The notes below the pieces were generated by a model that was not told where the DNA came from, searched no databases, and worked only from the letters and a program-made list of their open reading frames with translations. 37,220 bases of DNA from IMG/VR virus record IMGVR_UViG_3300028378_000010, positions 1 through 37,220 of that record; one strand, 5' to 3'. Numbering within the stretch: position 1 is the stretch's first letter; each line of letters opens with the position of its first letter. This stretch comes from a virus. Shown piece by piece: positions 26,437 through 33,617 of the stretch. The translations under genes were made by a program, and so were the position numbers.

Positions 26437-27249
26437 TTAGTCGTCAAACAGTGAGGTGGAGGCTTTCGCCTTGGATCCACCTGCACCAGGCTTAGAGAAA
26501 GATTTCCCTTCGCCGGACTTCTTGCCAGACGACTTGTCGTAAGTCTGACCTTTGTTCCGTTTCAGCCACTTCTCGGCGTAGTTCGACTGGGACTCATCCA
26601 TCTTGGCGATGGCCTTACCCAGCTCACGATCGTTCAGCACGTCATCGAAGTTGCCACCCAGTCCGCGAATGAACTCGGCGACGTCACTGATTGTGACCAG
26701 CTTATCTTCAGGGAAGAATTTCACGATCTCGTTCTTATCGCGGACTTCGCCGGAAGGCTCGTAGTTGCCTGTGGATTCATTCTTGACGTTCTTGTCCACA
26801 GTCTGACGTTGGAGAGCGATCTGGATTTTTTCACCATGCAGCTCCGAGAAGCAGTCAACTGCCTGGGGCAGCTCTTTCTTCGCGTCGAAGTTATAGATAT
26901 TGACCGTCAGCTCTTCGACATCCATTTCGCCCATCTCTTTCGAGCAGACGAGCATACACAGCGAGTTGACCTGGTTGAAGCCAGGAAGGTTCTTCGCTTC
27001 ACCTGTCTTCTTATCCTTGTAGGTCACATCGCCGTTGCGGTTGGAGACCCAGATTTGCTGTGTGGTCTGACGACCATTGATGTCCAGCAAAAGGGTCACG
27101 TTACGTGCATCAGAAGCCTGGGCTTCGCCGATGTATGCTGTCTTGATGGTGGCCGGATAGATGTCCGTATCCAGTACACCACCGCCTCCGAGGAAGTCGT
27201 CTTCGACTTTATCATCAGCGGCTTTTTTTCCTGCGAAAATGTTGCTCAT
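26437..27249 (-). CDS. Single-stranded DNA-binding protein (N4 gp45-like)
   Basis: This is a 270-residue protein with the size (N4 SSB is 265) and position of N4 gp45, which coats single strands in replication and recombination and, in N4, activates late transcription by the host polymerase. Residues 25-150 contain beta-type segments suitable for an OB fold. The C-terminal third is Lys/Gly/Ser-rich and disordered and ends in the acidic/aromatic tip STSLFDD, like the protein-recruiting tails of bacterial and phage SSBs. ATG 27249 is chosen; another ATG two codons upstream (27255) is too close to the only purine-rich stretch. Assignment rests on context, length and tail rather than a sequence motif. 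Confidence 0.75.
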   Translation of the reverse strand: MSNIFAGKKAADDKVEDDFLGGGGVLDTDIYPATIKTAYIGEAQASDARNVTLLLDINGRQTTQQIWVSNRNGDVTYKDKKTGEAKNLPGFNQVNSLCMLVCSKEMGEMDVEELTVNIYNFDAKKELPQAVDCFSELHGEKIQIALQRQTVDKNVKNESTGNYEPSGEVRDKNEIVKFFPEDKLVTISDVAEFIRGLGGNFDDVLNDRELGKAIAKMDESQSNYAEKWLKRNKGQTYDKSSGKKSGEGKSFSKPGAGGSKAKASTSLFDD

Positions 27250-27299
27250 TAGCATTGTTCTTTCTTTTCAGGGGTTGGGTTTTGGTTATTTGTTCGGAG

Positions 27300-28034
27300 C
27301 TATTCCGCGTAGTAACCAACGAGTTGGTCGATGACGAGCTGTGCATCATTCTCGATGAACGTCTCGTCGTCTGAGAACAGACCGAAGGGAGAACGTAAAC
27401 GATCCCCAACTGTTGCTCTCGTGGTTCGGGTTTGGAAGACGTGCTTGTAGCCCATGTCCCGATCCCGTTCAGAGATGGTGAGCAGTTTGCCTTCGTTGGC
27501 ATCCTTCTCGATCTCCTTGATCGTAGCCTTCTTGGCTCCAATCACGGTCGTGAAGTAGGCTTCAAGACCGTTTTTCTTCAGCGCACCTTTGACAGGTACG
27601 GTGTGGGAATACTTGCCAGAGTTCTCATCAAGCACAGAGTCAATGTGACCCAGCATGACTGAGTAGCCGGGAAATTTGGCCACATAATTATACATCAGTG
27701 TTTTGAAAAACTGACCGTAAGCACCCCACTGCTGCATCGTATTGGGTGAACCAATGACGTGAACAGATTCAAAGCGATCCATCATAAAGCTGATGGTGTC
27801 AATGATGATGGTGTGAAACCGTCCGGGGTTGTCGATGACTTGCTGATACAGATCAAAGATCTCTTCAGGGTCGTCGATAGTCACCCGTTTGAATTTGTTT
27901 TTGAAAGGTAGTGGTTTACCACCTTCGCAGTTGATGTAGAGCACACCTTCTCCACCACGGAGGTTCCGAAGACAGGCACTTTTACCTGCTCCAGACTCTC
28001 CTGCAATGAGGATAGATTTTGGACTTTCAGACAT
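27300..28034 (-). CDS. RecA-like/Sak4-type ATPase
   Basis: This is a 244-residue P-loop ATPase. Walker A is GESGAGKS at residues 12-19 and Walker B is HTIIIDT with D79. The compact core without extra N-terminal domain fits the phage Sak4/RecA-core group often encoded beside an SSB, as here. These proteins promote strand annealing or exchange with the help of the SSB. The LGHIDS segment near residue 125 could be the sensor region. The ATG overlaps the stop of the preceding 50-residue gene (TAATG). Alternatively it may be a loader for the replicative helicase; the sequence alone does not decide. Confidence 0.8.
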   Translation of the reverse strand: MSESPKSILIAGESGAGKSACLRNLRGGEGVLYINCEGGKPLPFKNKFKRVTIDDPEEIFDLYQQVIDNPGRFHTIIIDTISFMMDRFESVHVIGSPNTMQQWGAYGQFFKTLMYNYVAKFPGYSVMLGHIDSVLDENSGKYSHTVPVKGALKKNGLEAYFTTVIGAKKATIKEIEKDANEGKLLTISERDRDMGYKHVFQTRTTRATVGDRLRSPFGLFSDDETFIENDAQLVIDQLVGYYAE

Positions 28035-28186
28035 TATTTGATTTCCTTGAGTTCAAGCAATTTCTGTTCAGCACCAACAGGACATACAGGATCGTATGTG
28101 TCTGCGTTCACCCATTTCCCATCTTCTTCGAAGACGAGATACCAGTAGGCTGAATAGAAAATGATATGTGTGGATGGATCACCCAT
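28034..28186 (-). CDS. 50-residue protein of unknown function
   Basis: The frame is open further upstream into the tRNA gene, but the true start is ATG 28186, preceded by a near-perfect AAAGGAGAT site 4 bases away. The product is 50 residues, aromatic-rich in its middle (Tyr, Trp and Phe at 10-18) and contains a single cysteine. No family recognised. The stop overlaps the start of the ATPase gene, so it probably couples translation of the ATPase or forms part of its complex. Confidence 0.7.
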   Translation of the reverse strand: MGDPSTHIIFYSAYWYLVFEEDGKWVNADTYDPVCPVGAEQKLLELKEIK

Positions 28187-28201
28187 AGTAATCTCCTTTG
28201 T

Positions 28202-28276
28202 TGGTTCCCCCAGAGGGACTCGAACCCTCATTCCTCGTTTAGGAAACGAGTTTCTATCCCGTTGAATTATGGAGGA
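28202..28276 (-). tRNA. tRNA-Arg(CCT)
   Basis: A complete cloverleaf on the minus strand: acceptor TCCTCCA with TGGGGGA (one T-G pair), a weak three-pair D-stem (ATTC/GAAA), anticodon stem CTCGT/ACGAG with loop TTCCTAA (anticodon CCT at 28243-28241, reading AGG), and T-arm GAGGG-TTCGAGT-CCCTC. A 3' CCA is encoded. It lies 8 bases after the primase-helicase stop and is co-transcribed with the replication genes. AGG is rare in the late genes, which favour CGT, so the tRNA may serve AT-rich acquired genes. Confidence 0.88.
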
Positions 28277-28286
28277 ATGAGGGTTC
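28222..28286. repeat. 15-bp perfect inverted repeat overlapping tRNA-Arg
   Basis: GAACCCTCATTCCTC (28222-28236) and GAGGAATGAGGGTTC (28272-28286) are exact inverse copies. The left arm is the anticodon 3' stem/variable/T-stem part of the tRNA. The right arm covers the first five tRNA bases, the leader, and part of the primase-helicase stop codon. The precursor RNA could thus fold either as tRNA or as a long hairpin. Confidence 0.9.
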
Positions 28287-30486
28287 ATGGGGCAGTCATT
28301 TTACTGGCTACCGATTTCAGAATGGTCAGCTCCACTTCATCCTTTTTCAGGGGACTGATAGACTTCTCATTGAGCGTGTTGACCTTCTTCTTGATCATGT
28401 CATAGGACGCTCCGGCATCGACCAACATCATAGCGAATTTCAGCAGGTTGTCATTCCGGTGTCCCACTTCCATGTTGTTCAGGAACCAACGCTCAAGGTG
28501 ATCCAAACGTCCCAGATCGGCCACCTGTGCGGTGTACTCACTGTGCTGCTTGGTCTTGGGGATGAACGGTAGGACGTTCAACAGATTGGTTCCCTTGTGG
28601 ACAAAGACATCACTGTCTTCATAGGTCATCCATTTCTTTGACCGCTGGTTTGCGGATTCATCAGATTTGAATGGGAGCCAAAGAAGAAAGCTATTCATGA
28701 AGTCTCGATAGTCAGCCTTGTCCAGCTTCAGGTTGTAGTTGCAAGGCATGATCAAACGGAACCGATGCTCTTCATCGGTGTGACGCTTGGTCGTGGCTGT
28801 TATGAAAGTGTACTCTTTCATCAGCTCATGGAGAGCTTCCAAACGAATACCCTTGTTGGTGACTTTGCCATCTTTGTCACGCTCATGACCGTCGATGTCA
28901 GCAACCAAACAGTTGAAGCCTTCAAGAACGTTGTCTTCTTTCCGGTGCTCATCAACGAAGTGATGGTTACACCAGTGTAGACCCGGAGCTGTAAGCATCT
29001 TTGGGATCTTGTCAAATGGTTGGGTCATTGGAGAATAGTCAGAAGCGAATTGATCAGAGAAGCTGAAGCTGATCTTATTCAGATCGGTCTCCTCCAGCGT
29101 TGAACCAGTGAAGAAATCAACTCCACTGATCACGTTCTTCTTGATAACAACGTGGTTGCCCACGCCCCATGCCATTGCGAGATCCATAATCTCTCTACGT
29201 GGAACGGTAGAGGATGGATAATATGGCAGATCTTCAACCAGATCAGCATGGGTCAAGGTGACGCCTGACTCAGCGATATACTTCGCCAGACGTACAAAGT
29301 TGCGTTCACGCTTCAGGAGCTGTTGAAAGCTGGCACCTGATTGTTCTGCAACCTTGAGAGCTTGCCGGAGGTTTTGCTTCGAGATCGAATTGGAGTCGTC
29401 CAGGAAAGCATAGATCCCAGCAAGTTTGAGAGCCTTGAAGTACCGGTGAGACAGCTCTGCCTTCCGGATCACTTCATGTTCTGGCAAAGAGTTTGCCGTG
29501 GACTCACAGAAGAGACGGTATGAGATCAACTCGACCCCCACTTCTTTTGGTACATCAATCTTGTTATTGTAGTACCGGGTGTCAGCGAACTTGGCGAACT
29601 TGGCCTTCCATTTCAGAAGTGCATGGGACCGGTTCTTGGACACTAACCCATCGTAGACATCCTCTGGATTGACTGTCGCTGAGAGGGTCTCAGGACGGCC
29701 CATGCCAAAGAAGCAACGACGAGCATACCCAGTTTCCAAGAAGGAGTAGAACTCCTCCTCAGTCTTGGATCCGTCGAACAGCTTGGAGGTAGTACCGAAC
29801 ATGAGCATGTTGGCAGGGGTGGTCCCGACCAAGTCTATGCCACGTTCGTTCTCGGCTGTGTTTTTTACCAGCTTGGTTTTGATCCGACCCAAGTCGTAAA
29901 GCTCCAGGAGGATGTTCACCACCTCTGTATTGCCTACGATGTTGGATCCGATCTCATCCATCTGGAAGTTGATTGCACCTGCACGAGCCAGCAGCAGCTT
30001 GTAGCGTAGCTGTTTAACTGCTGGGCCAGTACCGGAGTCAAAGATGAAAGGAGCGTGTCCCTGACGCTTAAAATCAGCCTCAAGGAGTGTCTTCTCTTGA
30101 TCTTCATTACTGGATTTCTTTGCAGCAATGTCCACTGCGAGATCATAGATTGAACTCTCAGCGATAGAGGGGAAGGTGGTCCCCATGAAGAGCTGTCGAA
30201 AGTCAGCAATGACATCTTCCATCATGGACACAGAGTGACCCTTACCAAAGCCTGATGTAGCCAGAGCAATGGAATAGATATTGATCGGGATTTCACCCCG
30301 TTCAGGACTGATGATTGTTGCCCTCATTGAGCTTGGGATCAAGCTCAGGAAGTAGGCAACTTCAGCCTGGAAGAAGTCACGGTTGACGTTTCCTGTACGG
30401 TGGCACAGCAGATCAACCAGCTCCGACATGGCCGGGTGATGGGGTTCTTTCTCAAGCACGCTTAGGTCATAGAGTGGTTTTGACAC
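28285..30486 (-). CDS. Primase-helicase: N-terminal P-loop ATPase, C-terminal AEP-type primase
   Basis: This is a 733-residue protein in the position of N4 gp43. The N-terminal half is a DUF3987-like P-loop ATPase: Walker A ATSGFGKGHS at 76-85 and Walker B FQMDEIG with D177/E178. The C-terminal part has archaeo-eukaryotic primase features: LVADIDG with D530 and D532 as metal ligands, then TTKRHT and HRFRLIM around 565-580 as the second motif. It would unwind DNA and make primers for the family A polymerase. The order (ATPase first, primase last) is opposite to T7 gp4. The GTG start at 30486 has AAGGAG 7 bases upstream. The tRNA-Arg gene follows closely. The primase assignment is by motif pattern. 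Confidence 0.8.
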   Translation of the reverse strand: MSKPLYDLSVLEKEPHHPAMSELVDLLCHRTGNVNRDFFQAEVAYFLSLIPSSMRATIISPERGEIPINIYSIALATSGFGKGHSVSMMEDVIADFRQLFMGTTFPSIAESSIYDLAVDIAAKKSSNEDQEKTLLEADFKRQGHAPFIFDSGTGPAVKQLRYKLLLARAGAINFQMDEIGSNIVGNTEVVNILLELYDLGRIKTKLVKNTAENERGIDLVGTTPANMLMFGTTSKLFDGSKTEEEFYSFLETGYARRCFFGMGRPETLSATVNPEDVYDGLVSKNRSHALLKWKAKFAKFADTRYYNNKIDVPKEVGVELISYRLFCESTANSLPEHEVIRKAELSHRYFKALKLAGIYAFLDDSNSISKQNLRQALKVAEQSGASFQQLLKRERNFVRLAKYIAESGVTLTHADLVEDLPYYPSSTVPRREIMDLAMAWGVGNHVVIKKNVISGVDFFTGSTLEETDLNKISFSFSDQFASDYSPMTQPFDKIPKMLTAPGLHWCNHHFVDEHRKEDNVLEGFNCLVADIDGHERDKDGKVTNKGIRLEALHELMKEYTFITATTKRHTDEEHRFRLIMPCNYNLKLDKADYRDFMNSFLLWLPFKSDESANQRSKKWMTYEDSDVFVHKGTNLLNVLPFIPKTKQHSEYTAQVADLGRLDHLERWFLNNMEVGHRNDNLLKFAMMLVDAGASYDMIKKKVNTLNEKSISPLKKDEVELTILKSVASKMTAP

Positions 30487-30497
30487 GGGGTGTCTCC

Positions 30498-31496
30498 TTA
30501 TGTTCGGCTTCCATCATCATGGAAGTAATTTTTGCGTTGTTCACAAACCGAAAAAGCAGGGCAATATGGACATGCCTTGACTTCACCGGGGACAGTGATG
30601 ACTACACCTTTGCCTTTTTCTTTGAGCCAAAGCTGTGCATCAGCTTCTTTCTCAAAGTTCTTCTGGCAACGACCACCTGCTTTGGCTGTCGCTGGATTGG
30701 AGTAGTATTTGTATTGTGGTTCAGAACGCCAAAGTTCTTTTGGCGTACACTCCACCATCTTGTCTTGGTTTTTCCCAGCATTTTCAATGATGTGATCAAC
30801 CTTACCGTTGACCCAATCCTCAGTCTCATCGAGAGACAGCAGAGTAAACTCCTTGTGGGGTGTTCGGATCTGAGGATATTTTGGATCGGCTGTGCGATAC
30901 TTGACCCAATCAGTGAAGATGAACTGGATACGCATCACGTCATCACGGATCAAGTCCGGAAGGATCCAACGATACAAGGAACCCTGAAGGATGTAGTCTT
31001 CATCCTTGTTCCCAGAAGTCCAAGCAAATGTGGATGTGGATTTGAAATCCCGATAGGCTTGACCGATCAGGAAGTCGAGCTGACCGGTGATGACAAGATC
31101 ACGGAACTGCTTGTAACCACGGATCTCCAGATAGATGGGGATCTCGTCATCTTTCACAGTCTTGGGATCTGGATTGATCCGGACTTTGTCGATGATCTTC
31201 TGGGGATAGTGCAGCTTACGCATTGCACTACGCCAGTCACCCTGGGTCCACGCACGTTCGATAGAGTCATGAAGACCATGACCCATACGAGAGGCAATCA
31301 TGTCAGAGAGGTCATACTCTTCGAGCTTCTGATCAACCTGACGTTTGAGGATGAGCTGTCGAGTTGGTTTCATCAGAGTGGTGACAGAGATCAACTCACC
31401 TGGGGGAGCTTCAGCAGCACCGGATTTGTATCCATCCTGCAAAAGCCAGACTGCCAAGGGCAAGTCGATCTTGTGGTGATTGGTAATCTTAACCAT
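30498..31496 (-). CDS. PD-(D/E)XK nuclease, Cas4/RecB-like with Fe-S cysteines
   Basis: This is a 332-residue protein. The nuclease core shows a His in GHGLHDSIE (residues 72-80), then TGQLDF with D141 and YRDFK with D150-x-K152, the G-x-x-D...D-x-K pattern of RecB/Cas4 exonucleases. Cysteines in MVECTPKEL and the C-terminal CPYCPAFSVC, plus one in GGRCQ, probably bind a 4Fe-4S cluster as in Cas4 and AddB. It likely trims DNA ends in recombination or degrades host DNA to supply nucleotides. ATG 31496 with AGGA 8 bases upstream is chosen over an upstream in-frame start that would overlap the preceding gene. The primase-helicase gene follows after 11 bases. Confidence 0.82.
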   Translation of the reverse strand: MVKITNHHKIDLPLAVWLLQDGYKSGAAEAPPGELISVTTLMKPTRQLILKRQVDQKLEEYDLSDMIASRMGHGLHDSIERAWTQGDWRSAMRKLHYPQKIIDKVRINPDPKTVKDDEIPIYLEIRGYKQFRDLVITGQLDFLIGQAYRDFKSTSTFAWTSGNKDEDYILQGSLYRWILPDLIRDDVMRIQFIFTDWVKYRTADPKYPQIRTPHKEFTLLSLDETEDWVNGKVDHIIENAGKNQDKMVECTPKELWRSEPQYKYYSNPATAKAGGRCQKNFEKEADAQLWLKEKGKGVVITVPGEVKACPYCPAFSVCEQRKNYFHDDGSRT

Positions 31497-31506
31497 TGAG
31501 TTTTTC

Positions 31507-31842
31507 CTAAAGAAATGTGCAGAATGTGTAGAACTTTGGGTCGTTGTCTTCAGCAAGCTGATCTACAAAGACCTTCATTTCTGATGAGAGTTCAGACTTC
31601 CAAGTTTCAAATTGGACTTCTGCTTCTACGATTGTGAATTCTTCAAAGCCTTGAAGAACATCCCAACGAACATCTGAACTGATGAAAAGCTCAACACCAA
31701 AGACACACTGTTTGCTGTCCAGATCTATTGACATGAAACCTTTGGTCTCTTTGTAGTCGATGTTTGATTGCCAGTTAGAAATTTCAGTGGTCATTGGTGT
31801 GACCCAGCCATACCAAGTATGGGCGCGTTGACTATATCCCAT
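31507..31842 (-). CDS. 111-residue protein of unknown function
   Basis: This small acidic protein overlaps the end of the DNA polymerase gene by 11 bases. ATG 31842 is chosen because a GGAG lies 8 bases upstream; a longer frame would run deep into the polymerase coding sequence. It begins with an aromatic segment (HTWYGW) and has a helical acidic C-terminal half. No family recognised and no signal or membrane segment. Its tight packing between polymerase and nuclease genes suggests a replication or recombination accessory, by position only. Confidence 0.65.
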   Translation of the reverse strand: MGYSQRAHTWYGWVTPMTTEISNWQSNIDYKETKGFMSIDLDSKQCVFGVELFISSDVRWDVLQGFEEFTIVEAEVQFETWKSELSSEMKVFVDQLAEDNDPKFYTFCTFL

Positions 31843-32624
31843 TGAGTGTCTCCAGATGTTTCGTGATGCAGGTTTGGACATCAGCGATGGTTGCGTTGTT
31901 AGGGATGGTCATTTCATTCTTCCAGTTTGGAAAGAAGATCGACAGCTCCCCGCTCATTTTGATGTCTTCGCTCTGGATTTCAGGAAGTTCCTGCCAGCTC
32001 ACAGCTTTCACCAAATGCTTGTTGGCATACAACAGCACTTCCATATCATCTTTGATGAGGAAATATCCTGCATCATGGATCTGAGCACATGGTTTGATGT
32101 CCAACCGATAGGGACCGGAACGAACAGTCTTCATAAATTCAGTACCAGCACGACTGTTCAACATGCAGTAGGATTGACCCAGGGCGTTGCCTGCTGTGCG
32201 TCCTTCGGCTGCTGCTTCATAGGGTGTCTTACTGGTTCCAAGCACCACCTGCTTCAGCAGGGGAGTCCGGAGACGCAAACCAAAAGCGAGAGTGACGTAG
32301 CCATCCTTACAGGCTTGTTCCAGTTTATCTGCAACCCACTTGTCAGAGACGTGGTACAGATTGTGATAGCTGGCCTCGATTGACTTAGCCAACTGCGATG
32401 TGAAGCCACAGTTTGCCATCAGAGTCACGTATGTACCCTGATATGTTTACATACCCCCCTCACATTACATGAGGGGGTAATCCAGTAAGCGCAAAAGTGG
32501 GCGCTTTGGATTCTTGCCTCCAATGTGGGTAAAGTTTTTTGATTGAGTTAACACGAGTCACATTATGATCTAAAGATGAAACTTCAGATATAGATGTAAT
32601 AGTGTCATTGATTTTTAGCACCAT
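31832..32624 (-). CDS. Family A DNA polymerase, C-terminal fragment, interrupted by a 40-nt gap
   Basis: ATG 32624 (AAAGGG 9 bases upstream, inside the endonuclease tail) opens a frame of 47 codons: a divergent leader, then RVNSIKKLYPHW and RQESKAPTFALT. After Thr47 (codon 32486-32484) come 40 bases with stops in the relevant frames. From 32443 the expected continuation YQGTYVTLM is read to the stop at 31832. Joined, the product has 250 residues. R36, K40, F44 and Y48 reproduce the O-helix spacing R-x3-K-x3-F-x3-Y of polymerase motif B (Pol I R754, K758, F762, Y766), and QIHDAGY is motif C. Without joining, neither part could complete the O-helix. The downstream part alone could start at GTG 32428 but would lack Y48. 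Together with the upstream fragment this completes a polymerase of about 940 residues. Confidence 0.8.
32444..32483 (-). other. 40-nt coding gap with hairpin: candidate ribosome-bypass element
   Basis: The sequence lies between the ACT codon (Thr47) and TAT (Tyr48) of polymerase motif B. It starts with GGA and ends with ACA, a Thr codon that could serve as landing triplet for the ACT-decoding tRNA. An 8-bp stem CCCCCTCA/TGAGGGGG (plus TA/TA beyond one bulged G) with loop TGTAATG fills its centre. The 3' arm is Shine-Dalgarno-like (GAGGGG), 7 bases before ACA. Continuing in frame hits TGA at codon 8. The downstream frame contains TAA two codons before TAT, so no simple frameshift can pass. Splicing is an alternative, but 40 bases is far too short for a group I intron and the 3' end is not G. 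Confidence 0.75.
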
Positions 32625-33150
32625 TGCTTCTAGCCCTTTCTTGTTTTTGCATCAAAAGAGAAAAGTTGAGTTCTTTTTCACGATTAGTATATCGTGCAAT
32701 CTCTCTGAGTTTGGTTGATAAATAAGGCACTTTATAAGGAACACGTTGAGTGAGACTTAAATATGATTCTCCATCAATCACAGACTGAAGACACTCTTGA
32801 AACTCACCAAAAGAAAGTCGATTGGTATATACCCGAAGCCCTAAATTCACTACATGAATGGAGTTCTCTGAACTTGTTACCCATTCAAGATTAGTGTCTT
32901 TATTATTCCAAACATCTCCATCTTTATGATTGACCTCTGGAAGGTTATTTGGATTTGGAATCCAAGTTAATGCCACAAGACGGTGTACGTAAAAAGAGGA
33001 TCCAAATCCATTAGACCACAAAGAGACATGAAAATACCTAACATCCTTATGTTTTGCTGGTTTTAGGTACTTGTTGGAATGATGAGAAAATACCCTACCA
33101 TCTGAGTTGATAGAGTATTTTCCTTCATACCCTTTCAGAGCTTTAAGCAT
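32605..33150 (-). CDS. HNH homing endonuclease (NUMOD4-HNH type)
   Basis: This is a 181-residue protein. Residues 1-30 form a NUMOD4-like beginning (LKGYEGKYSINSDGRVFS). Residues about 60-105 form the HNH nuclease core: VHRLVALTWIPNP, then VNHKDGDVWNN and NLEWVTSSEN. The C-terminal third is helical and probably binds DNA. Such enzymes make site-specific cuts in alleles lacking the element and so spread it. The coding sequence is clearly AT-rich (about 37 percent GC in one counted 60-base line, against about 58 percent in the neighbouring gene). ATG 33150 overlaps the end of the Tad2-like gene, and the ribosome binding site is weak. Its last codons overlap the start of the polymerase C-terminal fragment. 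Confidence 0.92.
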   Translation of the reverse strand: MLKALKGYEGKYSINSDGRVFSHHSNKYLKPAKHKDVRYFHVSLWSNGFGSSFYVHRLVALTWIPNPNNLPEVNHKDGDVWNNKDTNLEWVTSSENSIHVVNLGLRVYTNRLSFGEFQECLQSVIDGESYLSLTQRVPYKVPYLSTKLREIARYTNREKELNFSLLMQKQERARSNGAKNQ

Positions 33151-33610
33151 CAGGTACGACGCCCCAGTCATTGGCCAGCATGTCTGTCTGCGAACAAAGC
33201 CAAGGAACAATCGTCCCGTCTGCTGTACGCATATCCACATGGCCGTGGTAGCTCACCTCTGTACCCTCACCGAGAATCGAGATGAGAGGCTCACGGTTGA
33301 CTGTGAATGTGGAACCTTGAACCAGGAAGATGAACATGTTCTTCCCATTCCAGCCGGAACGAGAGACACGACCACCACGCTTCACGATCTCCAGTGCATC
33401 ACTGAAAGTCATGTTACCACTGTTGTGGAAGAGTTCATCGAAGACAGCTTTGGGCTGCCAGTTGATGTGATCAGTGACCAGATCTTCGACAAGGTATCCA
33501 GCATCATTGCCGTCTTCATCATCGGGGAGTGTCCAACCACGAAGGTTGTTGTACTCCTGTCGTGTCATTGGTTTGGCATTGACTGCCAGAGTTCCTAGAT
33601 AGATATCCAT
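33143..33610 (-). CDS. DUF2829/Tad2-like protein (candidate Thoeris anti-defence)
   Basis: This is a 155-residue protein. The C-terminal ~85 residues match the DUF2829 pattern: MTFSDALEIVKRGGRVSRSGWNG, then KNMFIFLV, and a final WLCSQTDMLANDWGVV. Proteins with this domain include Tad2, which binds the cyclic ADP-ribose-type signal made by Thoeris and so blocks that defence. The N-terminal ~65 residues (YLGTLAVNAKPMTRQEYN, GYLVED) form an added small domain seen with DUF2829 in some phages. It lies between the two DNA polymerase fragments, 7 bases after the stop of the first, with normal phage base composition. The domain call is good; the anti-Thoeris function is known only for some family members. 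Confidence 0.8.
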   Translation of the reverse strand: MDIYLGTLAVNAKPMTRQEYNNLRGWTLPDDEDGNDAGYLVEDLVTDHINWQPKAVFDELFHNSGNMTFSDALEIVKRGGRVSRSGWNGKNMFIFLVQGSTFTVNREPLISILGEGTEVSYHGHVDMRTADGTIVPWLCSQTDMLANDWGVVPDA

Positions 33611-33617
33611 TGGTTTC

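Larger units (their letters stand above)
32444..33150 (-). mobile_element. Proposed homing cassette: HNH endonuclease plus polymerase restart and 40-nt gap
   Basis: The endonuclease gene, the AT-rich restart region of the polymerase and the 40-nt gap form a continuous block inside the polymerase gene. By analogy with the T4 mobA/gene 60 cassette, the endonuclease would cut uninterrupted polymerase alleles near motif B and copy the whole block by repair. Boundaries are inferred: the right edge from the end of the normal-GC Tad2-like gene, the left edge from the resumption of the polymerase frame. Co-conversion may explain the altered codons of the polymerase segment between them. Confidence 0.6.

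Noticed and set aside
28187-28288. N-terminal extension of the 50-residue gene across the tRNA
   Set aside because: It would be encoded by the tRNA-Arg gene itself, and a near-perfect ribosome binding site marks the later ATG.
30474-31499. 341-codon plus-strand open frame opposite the Cas4-like nuclease
   Set aside because: The minus strand frame has clear nuclease motifs and gene packing. The plus-strand translation shows no recognisable features.
32444-32483. Programmed frameshift at the C-run instead of bypass
   Set aside because: The frame that encodes Tyr48 contains TAA two codons before it, downstream of the C-run, so a shift there would still terminate.
32444-33617. One large group I intron removing everything between polymerase fragment 1 and Tyr48
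   Set aside because: That would delete the segment with R36, K40 and F44 of motif B, which is essential and clearly preserved. The 3' boundary also lacks the terminal G.
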